From Eikenella corrodens (GTDB lineage: Bacteria > Pseudomonadota > Gammaproteobacteria > Burkholderiales > Neisseriaceae): a stretch of 64,000 bases of DNA. The DNA lies in the NCBI RefSeq assembly GCF_003990355.1, contig NZ_CP034670.1:1364001-1428000 (forward strand), in the 5' to 3' direction. Of the stretch, positions 43,371-50,084 are shown piece after piece; position 1 is the stretch's first letter, and each line of letters begins with the position of its first letter. The position numbers were made by a program, and so were the translations under genes. The notes below the pieces were generated by a model. The model worked only from the letters and a program-made list of their open reading frames with translations. It was not told the DNA's origin and ran no database searches.

Positions 43371-43939
43371 TTAGCCCTTATTGATTTCACTACCATCAAA
43401 CCAGCAACAAACATAAATACCGCTTTAACAACCGGAGAAAGCATATCTAAATACTGGCAAATCTTAGCGTAGGAAAAAACCACCTGCCTGCCCAATACAC
43501 TCATGGTTTTGTCCTGCGGACACTGGTTAGGATTACGCAAGAAAAAATCACCTCGCCACCCCAAGCCATCACGAGACTTCGGAACACGAAACTCACTGAT
43601 ATGACCGCTGCCCGCACCGCCTTTAAACATGCCTTTGCCTTCGGCGTCTCCCTTACCATTGCCTTCGCCCGAACCTTTACCCTTACCGTCTCCGTCGCCT
43701 TTGCCGTCTCCCTTACCATTGCCTTCGCCGTTGCCTTTACCTTCATCTTTACCACCTTTGCCGTCCTGTCCTCCTTCCCCGGTACGGCCTTCATCCTTGC
43801 GATCGCCCGGTTTTGGGTTATCCCTAATCCTGCCGTTGTCGGGATTAAGGACAAGGGGCTTGTCTTTCGGCGGTTTGGGTTGCTCATCTGGGCAGGGAAT
43901 CTCCACTAACCTTTGAACAGCCACTGCCCGGACGGGCAT
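43367..43939 (-). CDS. TspB/pIII-like adsorption protein, C-terminal frame
   Basis: 190 residues. Begins CPDEQPKPPKDKPLVLNPDNGR, then a Gly/Lys/Glu/Asp low-complexity linker of about 55 residues with GKGDG-type repeats, then a folded part (DGLGWRGDFFLRNPNQCPQDKT) and a C-terminal membrane anchor (VVKAVFMFVAGLMVV). This is the C-terminal half of the phage adsorption protein. It is +1 to the upstream frame, overlapping it by 56 bp, so it may be translated separately from ATG 43939, through frameshifting, or be the product of a mutation. Confidence 0.7.
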   Translation of the reverse strand: MPVRAVAVQRLVEIPCPDEQPKPPKDKPLVLNPDNGRIRDNPKPGDRKDEGRTGEGGQDGKGGKDEGKGNGEGNGKGDGKGDGDGKGKGSGEGNGKGDAEGKGMFKGGAGSGHISEFRVPKSRDGLGWRGDFFLRNPNQCPQDKTMSVLGRQVVFSYAKICQYLDMLSPVVKAVFMFVAGLMVVKSIRAK

Positions 43940-44279
43940 TAATCGTCCCGCTGCTGTAGCATTTGCGGGTGGAGGGAATGGGGGTGGACGGCGGAGCGGG
44001 TGAGGGCTTGCCTTCGCCCTTCGGCTGCTTCTCTTTCGGCGGAAGCATTAACCTTCCGTCGCCTTCCCCGTCAAAATGATAGTTGCCGTCTTTATCCTTA
44101 TACTCCGGCGGTGCTTCGCAAAGCCTTTCTTCATTACCTACAAACTCCTTAATCCGGCAATGGTTGACCCCTTTTTCATCGTTGCCGCAATCAGCATACA
44201 TTTCTTTTGTTTGGCAACGTCCAGCCGATACCGAAACCGAAAGCAGGCACAAAACCAATCCGAATAAAAAACGTTTCAT
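43884..44279 (-). CDS. TspB/pIII-like adsorption protein, N-terminal frame
   Basis: 131 residues with a Sec signal (FLFGLVLCLLSVSVSAG) and Cys-containing N-domain (CQTKEMYADCGNDEKGVNHC), a Pro/Lys linker, and CYSSGTINARPGSGCSKVS just before its stop at 43884. In related phages the corresponding protein continues through the linker to the membrane anchor found in the next frame. As it stands the product would be secreted without an anchor. Confidence 0.68.
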   Translation of the reverse strand: MKRFLFGLVLCLLSVSVSAGRCQTKEMYADCGNDEKGVNHCRIKEFVGNEERLCEAPPEYKDKDGNYHFDGEGDGRLMLPPKEKQPKGEGKPSPAPPSTPIPSTRKCYSSGTINARPGSGCSKVSGDSLPR

Positions 44280-44287
44280 AACAGCCC

Positions 44288-44359
44288 CTAATAACGAAAC
44301 AAAATCAAACCGACAAAGACCATCACAAAGACACCCATTGCAAAATATTGGTCAATCAT
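44288..44359 (-). CDS. 23-residue hydrophobic phage protein
   Basis: MIDQYFAMGVFVMVFVGLIL then FRY and stop: one membrane helix. Its ATG overlaps the stop of the upstream gene in an ATGA at 44356-44359 and the next gene starts 8 bp after it, so it is placed for coupled translation. Size and place are like the small tip proteins pVII/pIX. Confidence 0.6.
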   Translation of the reverse strand: MIDQYFAMGVFVMVFVGLILFRY

Positions 44360-44631
44360 CTCAAAATCCGCCTGATTACAACGACGCCCCAAGCAAACAC
44401 CAGAGGAATCATCAAATAAAGTCCAAGCTGCACGCCATCCCTAAAATTCTGTGCAGGGTCGCAAGAAGGCAGGGCAGCCTGCAGCTTAGTACTTTGGAAA
44501 TACCAGCCATCCGCTTTACGGACAGGCTGATACAGGGCTTTGCCGTCCACATAGGGGACGACCTTGGAATAGTAGACGTCTTCCGCCTGCTGACGGTTGT
44601 CATAACAGATATTGCCGACGGCGTAGCCCAT
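44356..44631 (-). CDS. Small phage membrane protein, minor coat candidate
   Basis: 91 residues with two Cys (ICYDNR, LPSCDP) in the first two thirds and a C-terminal helix (LGLYLMIPLVFAWGVVVIRR). Lies between the coat gene and the TspB-like gene, where Neisseria filamentous phages also have a short Cys-containing membrane protein. Function not established. Confidence 0.65.
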   Translation of the reverse strand: MGYAVGNICYDNRQQAEDVYYSKVVPYVDGKALYQPVRKADGWYFQSTKLQAALPSCDPAQNFRDGVQLGLYLMIPLVFAWGVVVIRRILR

Positions 44632-44640
44632 AATGCAGCC

Positions 44641-44844
44641 TTAGCGCATAATCTTCAGGATTAAGCCAACGGCAAACAACGCCACCGCGGCGATAATCAC
44701 ATAACCGCCTACGGTCATTGCATCCGTGCCAGCGCCTTCAATACCCTCTTTAACGCCATCAGGTACGGCTGCATAGGCTTGGCTGCCTACGGCGGCCAAG
44801 GTAGTGCCCAACAGGGCAATTTTGCTTGATTTTGATTTCAACAT
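44641..44844 (-). CDS. Phage major coat protein (pVIII-like)
   Basis: 67 residues from ATG 44844, which has AAGGAC upstream; an in-frame ATG nine codons earlier (44871) is less well placed. Signal peptide MLKSKSSKIALLGTTLAAVG ending QAYA, then a 42-residue mature protein beginning AVPDGVKEGIEG, with acidic N-terminus, membrane helix VGGYVIIAAVALFAVGLIL and basic end KIMR. This is the classic inovirus coat design. Confidence 0.88.
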   Translation of the reverse strand: MLKSKSSKIALLGTTLAAVGSQAYAAVPDGVKEGIEGAGTDAMTVGGYVIIAAVALFAVGLILKIMR

Positions 44845-44871
44845 TTCAAAAGTCCTTAATGGTTTCGCCAT

Positions 44872-45040
44872 CGCCTCACGTGTACGCTATACCGCTTCCA
44901 CGTGTGGCGTTGGCGTGCCCCTTTCGGGGCAGGCTGCGCCGCTGAAAACAGAGATTTGGCCGGCGGCGTTACGACCAAATAAAGAAATGGTGGGAGTGTT
45001 TACAGGGCTAGAAGGCACACCCCCGAAGCCTTAGAAATGG
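44872..45040 (-). terminator. Phage intergenic region with hairpins between ssDNA-binding and coat genes
   Basis: Contains GCCCC TTTC GGGGC-type stem at about 44918-44931, and a CACGTG-centred stem near 44878-44905. In filamentous phages a terminator and a strong promoter usually sit here, ahead of the coat gene; GTATAGCGT on the minus strand could be a -10. The same sequence is at 38426-38594. Confidence 0.45.
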
Positions 45041-45307
45041 CTAACAGGTTTCATCCTGATAAAACACATAATCCTTATAAGCCCCGACTTGTACCTTGAT
45101 TCTTACCACCTGATCGCGTTTGTACTGTTCGTACAACGCGGGATTCTTGGTGCGAACAGAAAGCACTTGAGTGCCACTATTTTCATTACGAACCAGCAAG
45201 CCGACATGGTCGCTTACCGTCTCCGTGCCATCATCACGGCGGCGGCGTTTCTGGAAAACGCGGTCAAACAAACCAACAACATAAAAGCCTTGTTTCATTT
45301 CAGACAT
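45041..45307 (-). CDS. Phage ssDNA-binding-like protein (pV position)
   Basis: 88 residues from ATG 45307 (MSEMKQGFYVVGLFDRVFQK). Beta-rich, basic (KRRRRDDGTE), no membrane segment, between the initiator and the coat gene, where inoviruses encode the ssDNA-coating pV. The fold cannot be proven by eye. Confidence 0.7.
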   Translation of the reverse strand: MSEMKQGFYVVGLFDRVFQKRRRRDDGTETVSDHVGLLVRNENSGTQVLSVRTKNPALYEQYKRDQVVRIKVQVGAYKDYVFYQDETC

Positions 45308-45318
45308 AAAAGCCCCTT

Positions 45319-46395
45319 TCATGCAGCCAATGGCTGCGAAGTTTCGAGAAAATCACCAAATGCCAAGATTTGGTGGCGGTTGAGGAATGCCCACTTACTG
45401 CCGATAGCATCCCGTAAAAAATCGTCGTAATCGTCCGTATCCATGCGGTGGGGCAGAATGCGCCCACGCTTTAAACTGGACTGTTTCAAATAATCTTTAA
45501 ACGCCAAAAACCATTGCTTCAGGCATTCGCGCCAATGCCGAGAACCAGCAGAGACAAAGGAAAAACAGCTATTGGCGCGTTTCCATTCCTGCTTCTTGTC
45601 CATGGAACAGCGAACCAAGCGAAAACCCTTGTGTTCAGGCTTGCGCGCCGCCAAGGATTTGCCGACATACTTCGCCACATAGGCAGCAATGCCCTTCGCC
45701 CCGCCTTTGATAGGTACGACCTGAAAACGCCCGAATCCGTAGGCTGGCAGACGCTCGCGCCACAGCTTCCACAAGGCACGCAGCCGAGGGCTGGCGCTTG
45801 AGTAATCGCCGTTTGCCACTGCCTGAAAATCAAATCCCGTGCGGCAGTCAAAACCGAGATTGACGACAAAATGGAAATGGATACGACCTGACTTATGCAG
45901 CTCGAACACACCCACATAGCCTTCAATCTGATGCCGCAGGAAATTGCTGTTCAGGCTGTTGAAACGGCGAGATGCTTCGCGCGGGTCGGTAACATGGTCG
46001 GGGAAAGTCAGGGTAACGAAAGCGCAGTTATCGATACCGTAGGCATCAATCAAACCGTGAATGTTCATTTCCAACGCAGCAGCAGACTTTCTACCGCTGG
46101 TTGAAAATTCCTGCGTTTCTTGGTGTGAAAAATCGTGGAAATAAACGGGGGGAACTTGTTCAGAAATTGAATTGTTACTATTAAGACAAGGAAGGGTCGC
46201 TGCGCTTCCTGCGGAAGCTCCGCGCCCCCCTGCCGCGGCTACCGCGCAGGCATCACAAACGCGGCTGTCAGCAGCAAAGTGCATCAAATCGTGATAGGTA
46301 TCACATTGAATGCAGCGGCGGCGGTTCAGCATATAACTGCCGTTGGCACTTATATGCTGCACCTTACCTGTTTGACGGTAGAGCGGGGCGGTCAT
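45319..46395 (-). CDS. Phage replication initiation protein, HUH endonuclease
   Basis: Starts rolling-circle replication by nicking the plus strand. 358 residues from ATG 46395, which overlaps the previous stop (ATGA). Residues about 24-47 have a CxxC...CxxC zinc-ribbon-like cluster (CIQCDTYH, CDACA); FVTLTFPDHV near 125 is Rep motif 1, GRIHFHFVVN near 172 is the HUH metal motif 2, and YVAKYVGK near 240 holds the nucleophilic Tyr. Equivalent to gpII of Neisseria filamentous phages. Confidence 0.88.
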   Translation of the reverse strand: MTAPLYRQTGKVQHISANGSYMLNRRRCIQCDTYHDLMHFAADSRVCDACAVAAAGGRGASAGSAATLPCLNSNNSISEQVPPVYFHDFSHQETQEFSTSGRKSAAALEMNIHGLIDAYGIDNCAFVTLTFPDHVTDPREASRRFNSLNSNFLRHQIEGYVGVFELHKSGRIHFHFVVNLGFDCRTGFDFQAVANGDYSSASPRLRALWKLWRERLPAYGFGRFQVVPIKGGAKGIAAYVAKYVGKSLAARKPEHKGFRLVRCSMDKKQEWKRANSCFSFVSAGSRHWRECLKQWFLAFKDYLKQSSLKRGRILPHRMDTDDYDDFLRDAIGSKWAFLNRHQILAFGDFLETSQPLAA

Positions 46396-46613
46396 GGCAG
46401 CAACCCCGTTTCTATGAAACGCTGCCCTTCGAGATGGGCGCAACAATAGCCGTAATCGCGCCCGATGGTTTCGCCATCAAGCCCGATTATGGGCTGTTGC
46501 AGGGGGTAGGATAGAAACACGCTGCCACCGACAGGAACGCCGCTGTCGTAGCAGACTAGATGCCATTCGTCGCCGTAGAGACAAACGGACACGGAGCGGT
46601 CAGCTTTAGCCAT
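46392..46613 (-). CDS. Phage hypothetical protein, 73 aa
   Basis: From ATG 46613 (MAKADRSVSVCLYGDEWHLV) with GGGGGTGG upstream; overlaps the preceding gene by 8 bp and the rep start by 4 bp. No known motif. The tight overlaps argue that it is translated with rep. Confidence 0.6.
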   Translation of the reverse strand: MAKADRSVSVCLYGDEWHLVCYDSGVPVGGSVFLSYPLQQPIIGLDGETIGRDYGYCCAHLEGQRFIETGLLP

Positions 46614-46860
46614 TACCACCCCCAATAAAGTTGTGTCCCATCATGCAGGCTTGTTCAAAGCCTACATCAAAGGTTGCGCCTTTATGATTAACCCATTCGG
46701 AAGGGAAGAAAGTAGAAAAGCAAATCTTGCCGTCTTCTTTGAAAACGACCTCGTAGCCCTCGATGTCATCGAGCGCTACGGGGAGCAGGTGGGAATCGGT
46801 GCGTTTGCGGGTGGTGTTGCTGATTTCGAAAGTGCGGAGAGTGCTAGAGGAGGAATTCAT
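46606..46860 (-). CDS. Phage hypothetical protein, 84 aa
   Basis: First gene of the minus-strand operon. Soluble, Ser/Thr-rich N-terminus (MNSSSSTLRTFEISNTTRKR) and an acidic centre (LLPVALDDIEGYEVVFKEDG). GAGG sits before the ATG. No family recognised. Confidence 0.6.
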   Translation of the reverse strand: MNSSSSTLRTFEISNTTRKRTDSHLLPVALDDIEGYEVVFKEDGKICFSTFFPSEWVNHKGATFDVGFEQACMMGHNFIGGGNG

Positions 46861-46873
46861 TTGATAGCCCTTA

Positions 46874-46983
46874 TGTAATTACCTAATTACCTAATTTCTA
46901 CCAAACATACAATATTTGCCTAAAAATGTAAACAGGTAATTAAATATTTACCTAAATAGGCCTATATTCCATTACCTAAAAAC
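46874..46983. promoter_or_regulatory. Phage operator cluster in divergent promoter region
   Basis: TAATTACCTAATTACCTAAT (46876 on), GGTAATTAAAT (about 46935), TTTACCTAAAT (46948) and ATTACCTAAA (46971-46980) repeat a TTACCTAA core in both orientations between the divergent replication operon and the RHH-like repressor gene. The arrangement is that of a cooperative repressor operator. Confidence 0.55.
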
Positions 46984-46998
46984 CACAGGGAAACCCAA

Positions 46999-47193
46999 AT
47001 GGCACGAGTAGGCACAACAAGCTACAACATCAAAATTGATAAGAAACTGAAAATTGAAAGACTTGCAATGGAAGCTAGCCTAAAAGTAGGCAGAACCATC
47101 AAATGGACGGAACTCATGGACATTCTTGTTACCGAATTCGGCAAAGATGCCCAAGAGATGCTGATTCATCGGGAGCAGGAGAAAAATGCGTAA
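46999..47193 (+). CDS. Putative ribbon-helix-helix repressor, 64 aa
   Basis: Short basic protein: MARVGTTSYNIKIDKKLKI could be the beta-strand and first helix of an RHH dimer, followed by GRTIKWTELMDILVTEFG. It is divergent from the replication operon with a repeat-rich operator between, as expected for the phage immunity repressor. Overlaps the next gene by 8 bp. Confidence 0.62.
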   Translation: MARVGTTSYNIKIDKKLKIERLAMEASLKVGRTIKWTELMDILVTEFGKDAQEMLIHREQEKNA

Positions 47194-47602
47194 TCCAACG
47201 CTCATACTGGTAGCCTTGGCTATGCTGGCCGCAGGCTGCACCCGGCAGGAAGCGCAGAACGCCTACCGCCAAAGCGCCCAATCCGTGACCGAAGGCATTC
47301 AGGAATTCACGTTCAGCGGCAAAAGCCGCGAAGCAGAGCCGATAGGTTCGATTCAGGCTGAATACCCTGAATCGGCACGCTATCAGGGGCAGGAAGGTAC
47401 AGTTTGGCTCGTAGTGAAAACCAATGTGCTCACCGGACCACCGCAAGAAGTGAAGCTGGGCAGGACGAGCGGTTTCAAATCATTGGATGATGCGGCGATT
47501 GCGGCGGCCAAGCGCCACCGCTTCCGCCCGGCACTGTCTGCAGCAGGAATGATGATTGAATCTGAAATCGACGTGCCCGTAGATTTCTACCTGAAACGTT
47601 AG
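47186..47602 (+). CDS. Phage lipoprotein with TonB C-terminal-like domain
   Basis: 138 residues. Signal peptide MRNPTLILVALAMLAAGC with lipobox LAAGC (Cys18), then a short helical linker and a TonB/TolA-type C-terminal domain: YPESARYQGQEGTVWLVVKT, LGRTSGFKSLDDAAIAAAKR, HRFRPA, IESEIDVPVDFYLKR. The domain is about 80 residues, typical for TonB. A lipid-anchored stand-alone domain, without the Pro-rich spacer or the N-terminal membrane helix of TonB, encoded next to the repressor, is unusual. A decoy or superinfection-exclusion role is only inferred. Confidence 0.78.
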   Translation: MRNPTLILVALAMLAAGCTRQEAQNAYRQSAQSVTEGIQEFTFSGKSREAEPIGSIQAEYPESARYQGQEGTVWLVVKTNVLTGPPQEVKLGRTSGFKSLDDAAIAAAKRHRFRPALSAAGMMIESEIDVPVDFYLKR

Positions 47603-47636
47603 GCTACCTGAAAACTCTTTCAGGTAGCCTTTTTGA
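47601..47636 (+). terminator. eikDUS terminator inside the prophage
   Basis: Same as 41155-41190; the hairpin starts in the lipoprotein stop codon and is followed by TTTTT. The phage has therefore adopted the host uptake sequence as a terminator. Confidence 0.75.
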
Positions 47637-47680
47637 ATACTGCGCAGACGCTCACTCTTACGCATCCGCGCATTAAACGT

Positions 47681-47724
47681 CATAATAACAAACTATTATT
47701 TCATAATACTTTGTTATTATTATG
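47681..47724 (+). promoter_or_regulatory. Inverted repeat overlapping the DUF3693-like start codon
   Basis: CATAATAACAAA (47681-47692) and TTTGTTATTATTATG (47710-47724) are near-complementary arms around an A/T-rich centre. The right arm contains the ATG, so a bound regulator would block the gene; autoregulation is plausible. Confidence 0.45.
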
Positions 47725-48051
47725 TTTAATGCCACACAGTGGCTGGACTTGTACAAGTTCCATGCCTGCATTTATTCGGACTATCAACTAGCCAAACGTT
47801 GGAAGGTACCGCCGACCTACATCAGCCAGTATCGAAAAGGACGGTTACGCCTGCCTTTAGCCTTGATATTAGACGTGGCGGAAGTCGTAGGGGTCGAACC
47901 TTTGGAAGTCATTGCTTCGCTGGAGTATCCGCGAGCAAGGGAAAATCATCAGGCACGAATTAAGCGGGCTTATTTCGATGCGCTGATGAAAACAGTAGTT
48001 GATAGAATGGCCGCACAATATCAATCGGGATACCTTCGATATAAACGTTAG
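47722..48051 (+). CDS. DUF3693-like phage regulator (HTH)
   Basis: 109 residues with an N-terminal helix-turn-helix: YSDYQLAKRWKVPPTYISQY, then LALILDVAEVVGVEPLEVIA. DUF3693-type proteins of similar length are common in proteobacterial filamentous phages. The stop codon TAG (48049-48051) overlaps the first two bases of dif, so the reading frame ends in the attachment core. Confidence 0.68.
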   Translation: MFNATQWLDLYKFHACIYSDYQLAKRWKVPPTYISQYRKGRLRLPLALILDVAEVVGVEPLEVIASLEYPRARENHQARIKRAYFDALMKTVVDRMAAQYQSGYLRYKR

Positions 48052-48077
48052 TTCGTATAATGTATATTATGTAAAAT
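48050..48077. other. dif: Chromosomal dif site (XerCD), prophage attachment
   Basis: 28 bp starting AGTTCGTATAATG and ending TATTATGTAAAAT: two 11-bp arms around a 6-bp centre, differing by two bases from the Neisseria dif as I remember it. It is the right end of the prophage and should be near the replication terminus. Confidence 0.82.
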
Positions 48078-48145
48078 TATATATAGCAGCAATCAAATGA
48101 ACTGAATAGCTGTTGAGCAAATATACCTTTCACCGTTATATATAA

Positions 48146-48177
48146 AGGCTACCTGAATCCCTTTCAGGTAGCCTTTA
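48146..48177 (-). terminator. eikDUS inverted-pair terminator of tldD
   Basis: AGGCTACCTGAATCC and CTTTCAGGTAGCCTTTA, 12 bp beyond the tldD stop; serves the minus strand (plus-strand AAA before it gives TTT). Confidence 0.65.
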
Positions 48178-48188
48178 TTGCCAAGCCG

Positions 48189-49640
48189 TCAAACAGTTTC
48201 GCTGCCACCAACAGTTAATCCGGCATCGATGCGCAGTGTGGGCTGCCCCACACCCACGGGCACGCTCTGGCCTTCTTTGCCGCATACGCCGATGCCGCTG
48301 TCGAGCGCCATGTCGTTACCAATCATACTCACATGTTTGAGTACTTCAGGCCCGCTGCCGATGATGGTGGCGCCTTTCACGGGGTATTGCAGCTTGCCGT
48401 TTTCCACCCACCACGCTTCGGAGGCGCTGAATACGAATTTGCCGCTGGTAATGTCCACCTGCCCGCCGCCGAAGTTCACGGCATAGAGGCCTTTTTCAAT
48501 TGAAGCGATGATTTCTTCCGGCTCGCGGTTACCGTTTTGCATGAAAGTGTTGGTCATGCGCGGCATGGGCGTGGCGGCGTAGCTTTCACGGCGGCCGTTG
48601 CCGGTTACCGCCATGCCCATCAGGCGGGCGTTGGTTTCGTCTTGCAGGTAGCCGGCCAGGATGCCGTCTTCAATCAGCACGGTTTGGCGGGTGGCGTTGC
48701 CTTCGTCGTCCAGATTGAGCGAGCCGCGCCGCAGCTCGATATTGCCTTGGTCCACCACGGTTACGCCTTTGGCTGCCACGCGTTCGCCCAAACGGCCGGC
48801 AAACGCGCTGGTGCCTTTGCGGTTGAAATCGCCTTCCAGCCCGTGCCCCACGGCTTCGTGCAGCAGCACGCCCGGCCAGCCGCTGCCGAGCACCACGGTC
48901 ATGCTGCCGGCGGGTGCGGGGCGTGATTCCAGGTTGACTAAGGCCTGTTTTACCGCCGCCTCCACATAACTGCGCAGCCGCTCTTCGCTGAAATAATCCA
49001 GCCCGTGCCGCCCGCCGCCGCCGAAGCTGCCCACTTCGCGCCGCTCGCCCTGCTTGGCCACTACGGTAATGCTCAGGCGCACCAGCGGGCGGATATCGGC
49101 GGCGGTGATGCCGTCCAGCCGCACCAGATAGATTAAATCGTGTTCGCAAGTCAGCCCGGCCATCACTTGCACGATGCGCGGGTCGGCAGCTTTGGCCAGC
49201 TGCTCTACACGGTTGAGCAGCGTCACCTTGGCAGCAGAGTCTAAGCTGGGAATCGGATTGTCCGGCGTATAGAGTGCAAGCTGCTGGCGGCCAGCTGAAC
49301 CAGCCAGCTTAACTTGCCGCGCCTGTCCCGCCGCGCCGATGGTGCGTACCGCTTCTGCCGCCTGCCGCAATACGGCCGGGCTTAGGCTGTCGGCATAGGC
49401 AAACGCAGTTTTCTCGCCCAACACCGCCCGCACGCCCACACCTTGATCAATCTGAAAACTGCCGGATTTCACCATGCCCTCTTCCAAATGCCAGCTTTCA
49501 TAGGCGGTGCGCTGGCAATAGATGTCGGCATAGTCCACTTGATGGGTAGAAATGGCAGATAAAGCACGGGCGATTTCGTCGGTGCCCAGTTGGTTGGCGT
49601 GCAACAGTTGTGTGGAAACGGTGGAGTGCGTGGTGTTCAT
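48189..49640 (-). CDS. tldD: Metalloprotease TldD
   Basis: Zinc metalloprotease subunit that with TldE/PmbA degrades unfolded peptides and trims peptide antibiotics. 483 residues from ATG 49640 (MNTTHSTVSTQLLHANQLG); the open frame goes 34 codons further but into the promoter region. Zinc motif HEAVGHGLEGD is near residue 259 (HExxxH with Glu and His). Partner PmbA is not in the window. Confidence 0.92.
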   Translation of the reverse strand: MNTTHSTVSTQLLHANQLGTDEIARALSAISTHQVDYADIYCQRTAYESWHLEEGMVKSGSFQIDQGVGVRAVLGEKTAFAYADSLSPAVLRQAAEAVRTIGAAGQARQVKLAGSAGRQQLALYTPDNPIPSLDSAAKVTLLNRVEQLAKAADPRIVQVMAGLTCEHDLIYLVRLDGITAADIRPLVRLSITVVAKQGERREVGSFGGGGRHGLDYFSEERLRSYVEAAVKQALVNLESRPAPAGSMTVVLGSGWPGVLLHEAVGHGLEGDFNRKGTSAFAGRLGERVAAKGVTVVDQGNIELRRGSLNLDDEGNATRQTVLIEDGILAGYLQDETNARLMGMAVTGNGRRESYAATPMPRMTNTFMQNGNREPEEIIASIEKGLYAVNFGGGQVDITSGKFVFSASEAWWVENGKLQYPVKGATIIGSGPEVLKHVSMIGNDMALDSGIGVCGKEGQSVPVGVGQPTLRIDAGLTVGGSETV

Positions 49641-49770
49641 GGCGTTAAAGGATTGAAAACGAAAGTCGGGCGGCATTATATAACGGCTGGACAGTCGCTC
49701 GTATTTCCTGTTGCTAGGATTGTGAAAATAAATTGTACCCATGCGTATTGATAAAAATATTTTCTATTTA

Positions 49771-49802
49771 AATATTGATAACAATTATCGTTTGTGTATA
49801 AT
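49771..49802 (+). promoter_or_regulatory. Fur-box promoter
   Basis: AATATTGATAACAATTATC at 49771-49789 agrees with the 19-bp Fur consensus at 15 positions. It overlaps -35 TTGATA (49775-49780), and TATAAT follows at 49797-49802 after a 16-bp spacer. Iron-bound Fur at this place should shut the promoter. Confidence 0.7.
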
Positions 49803-49808
49803 AGCCAT

Positions 49809-49953
49809 ACCCCTCTCTTACGGGGCATAGCTGAAGAAGCTATATCTACCCAATTCCACAGGAGTGCGCCTAGCGAAACCAATTGCTTAACATCCCAATA
49901 CTCAAAACCGAAAAGTTGAAGCCCGCTGCCGAAAACAGCGGGTTTCGGCTATT
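49809..49953 (+). ncRNA. Candidate Fur-repressed small RNA (NrrF-like by regulation)
   Basis: About 145 nt from the predicted start near 49809 to a hairpin CCCGCTG/CAGCGGG at 49922-49942 with TTTCGGC and a short T-run. A second stem GCATAGCTGAAG/CTATA region and an unpaired stretch CCAATTGCTTAACATCCC are visible. There is no convincing ribosome site with an ORF. Neisseria has one well-known Fur-repressed sRNA, NrrF, of similar size; sequence identity could not be checked. Confidence 0.6.
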
Positions 49954-50004
49954 TATAACGCCCGTAAAACAGCGCCGGATTTACTCTGCTAATCTAAATT
50001 AAGC

Positions 50005-50010
50005 TATAAT
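50005..50010 (+). promoter_or_regulatory. Likely -10 box of fabI
   Basis: TATAAT, 75 bp before the fabI start. No good -35 lies 17 bp upstream, so only moderately supported. An eikDUS copy follows at about 50029-50041. Confidence 0.4.
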
Positions 50011-50084
50011 GCCCCGCTTTTGGGCGCAGGCTACCTGAAAACCAAACAGCCTGCACACAGACAACTTCCCCGAGGACACGAAAA

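Larger units (their letters stand above)
41605..48050 (-). mobile_element. Filamentous (inovirus) prophage, complete 6446-bp unit at dif
   Basis: One full genome between the internal hybrid att site and dif; unit length 6446 bp is the offset of the repeat. Gene order is that of neisserial filamentous phages: replication genes, small ssDNA-binding-like protein, major coat, small membrane proteins, TspB-like adsorption protein, DUF2523, Zot. It has no PivNM-type transposase and no integrase, which together with its position argues for XerCD-mediated insertion. Main operon on the minus strand, regulatory module on the plus strand. Confidence 0.9.
44761..48062. repeat. Direct repeat, copy 2 (3302 bp)
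   Basis: Second copy of 38315-41616, inside the complete prophage unit. Its right end lies in the dif site. Confidence 0.92.

Noticed and set aside
43600..43909. Long plus-strand ORFs over the glycine-rich linker of the TspB-like gene
   Set aside because: They are low-complexity shadows (FTFTLTVSVAFA and PLPSPSPLPS patterns) of the minus-strand GKGDG repeats.
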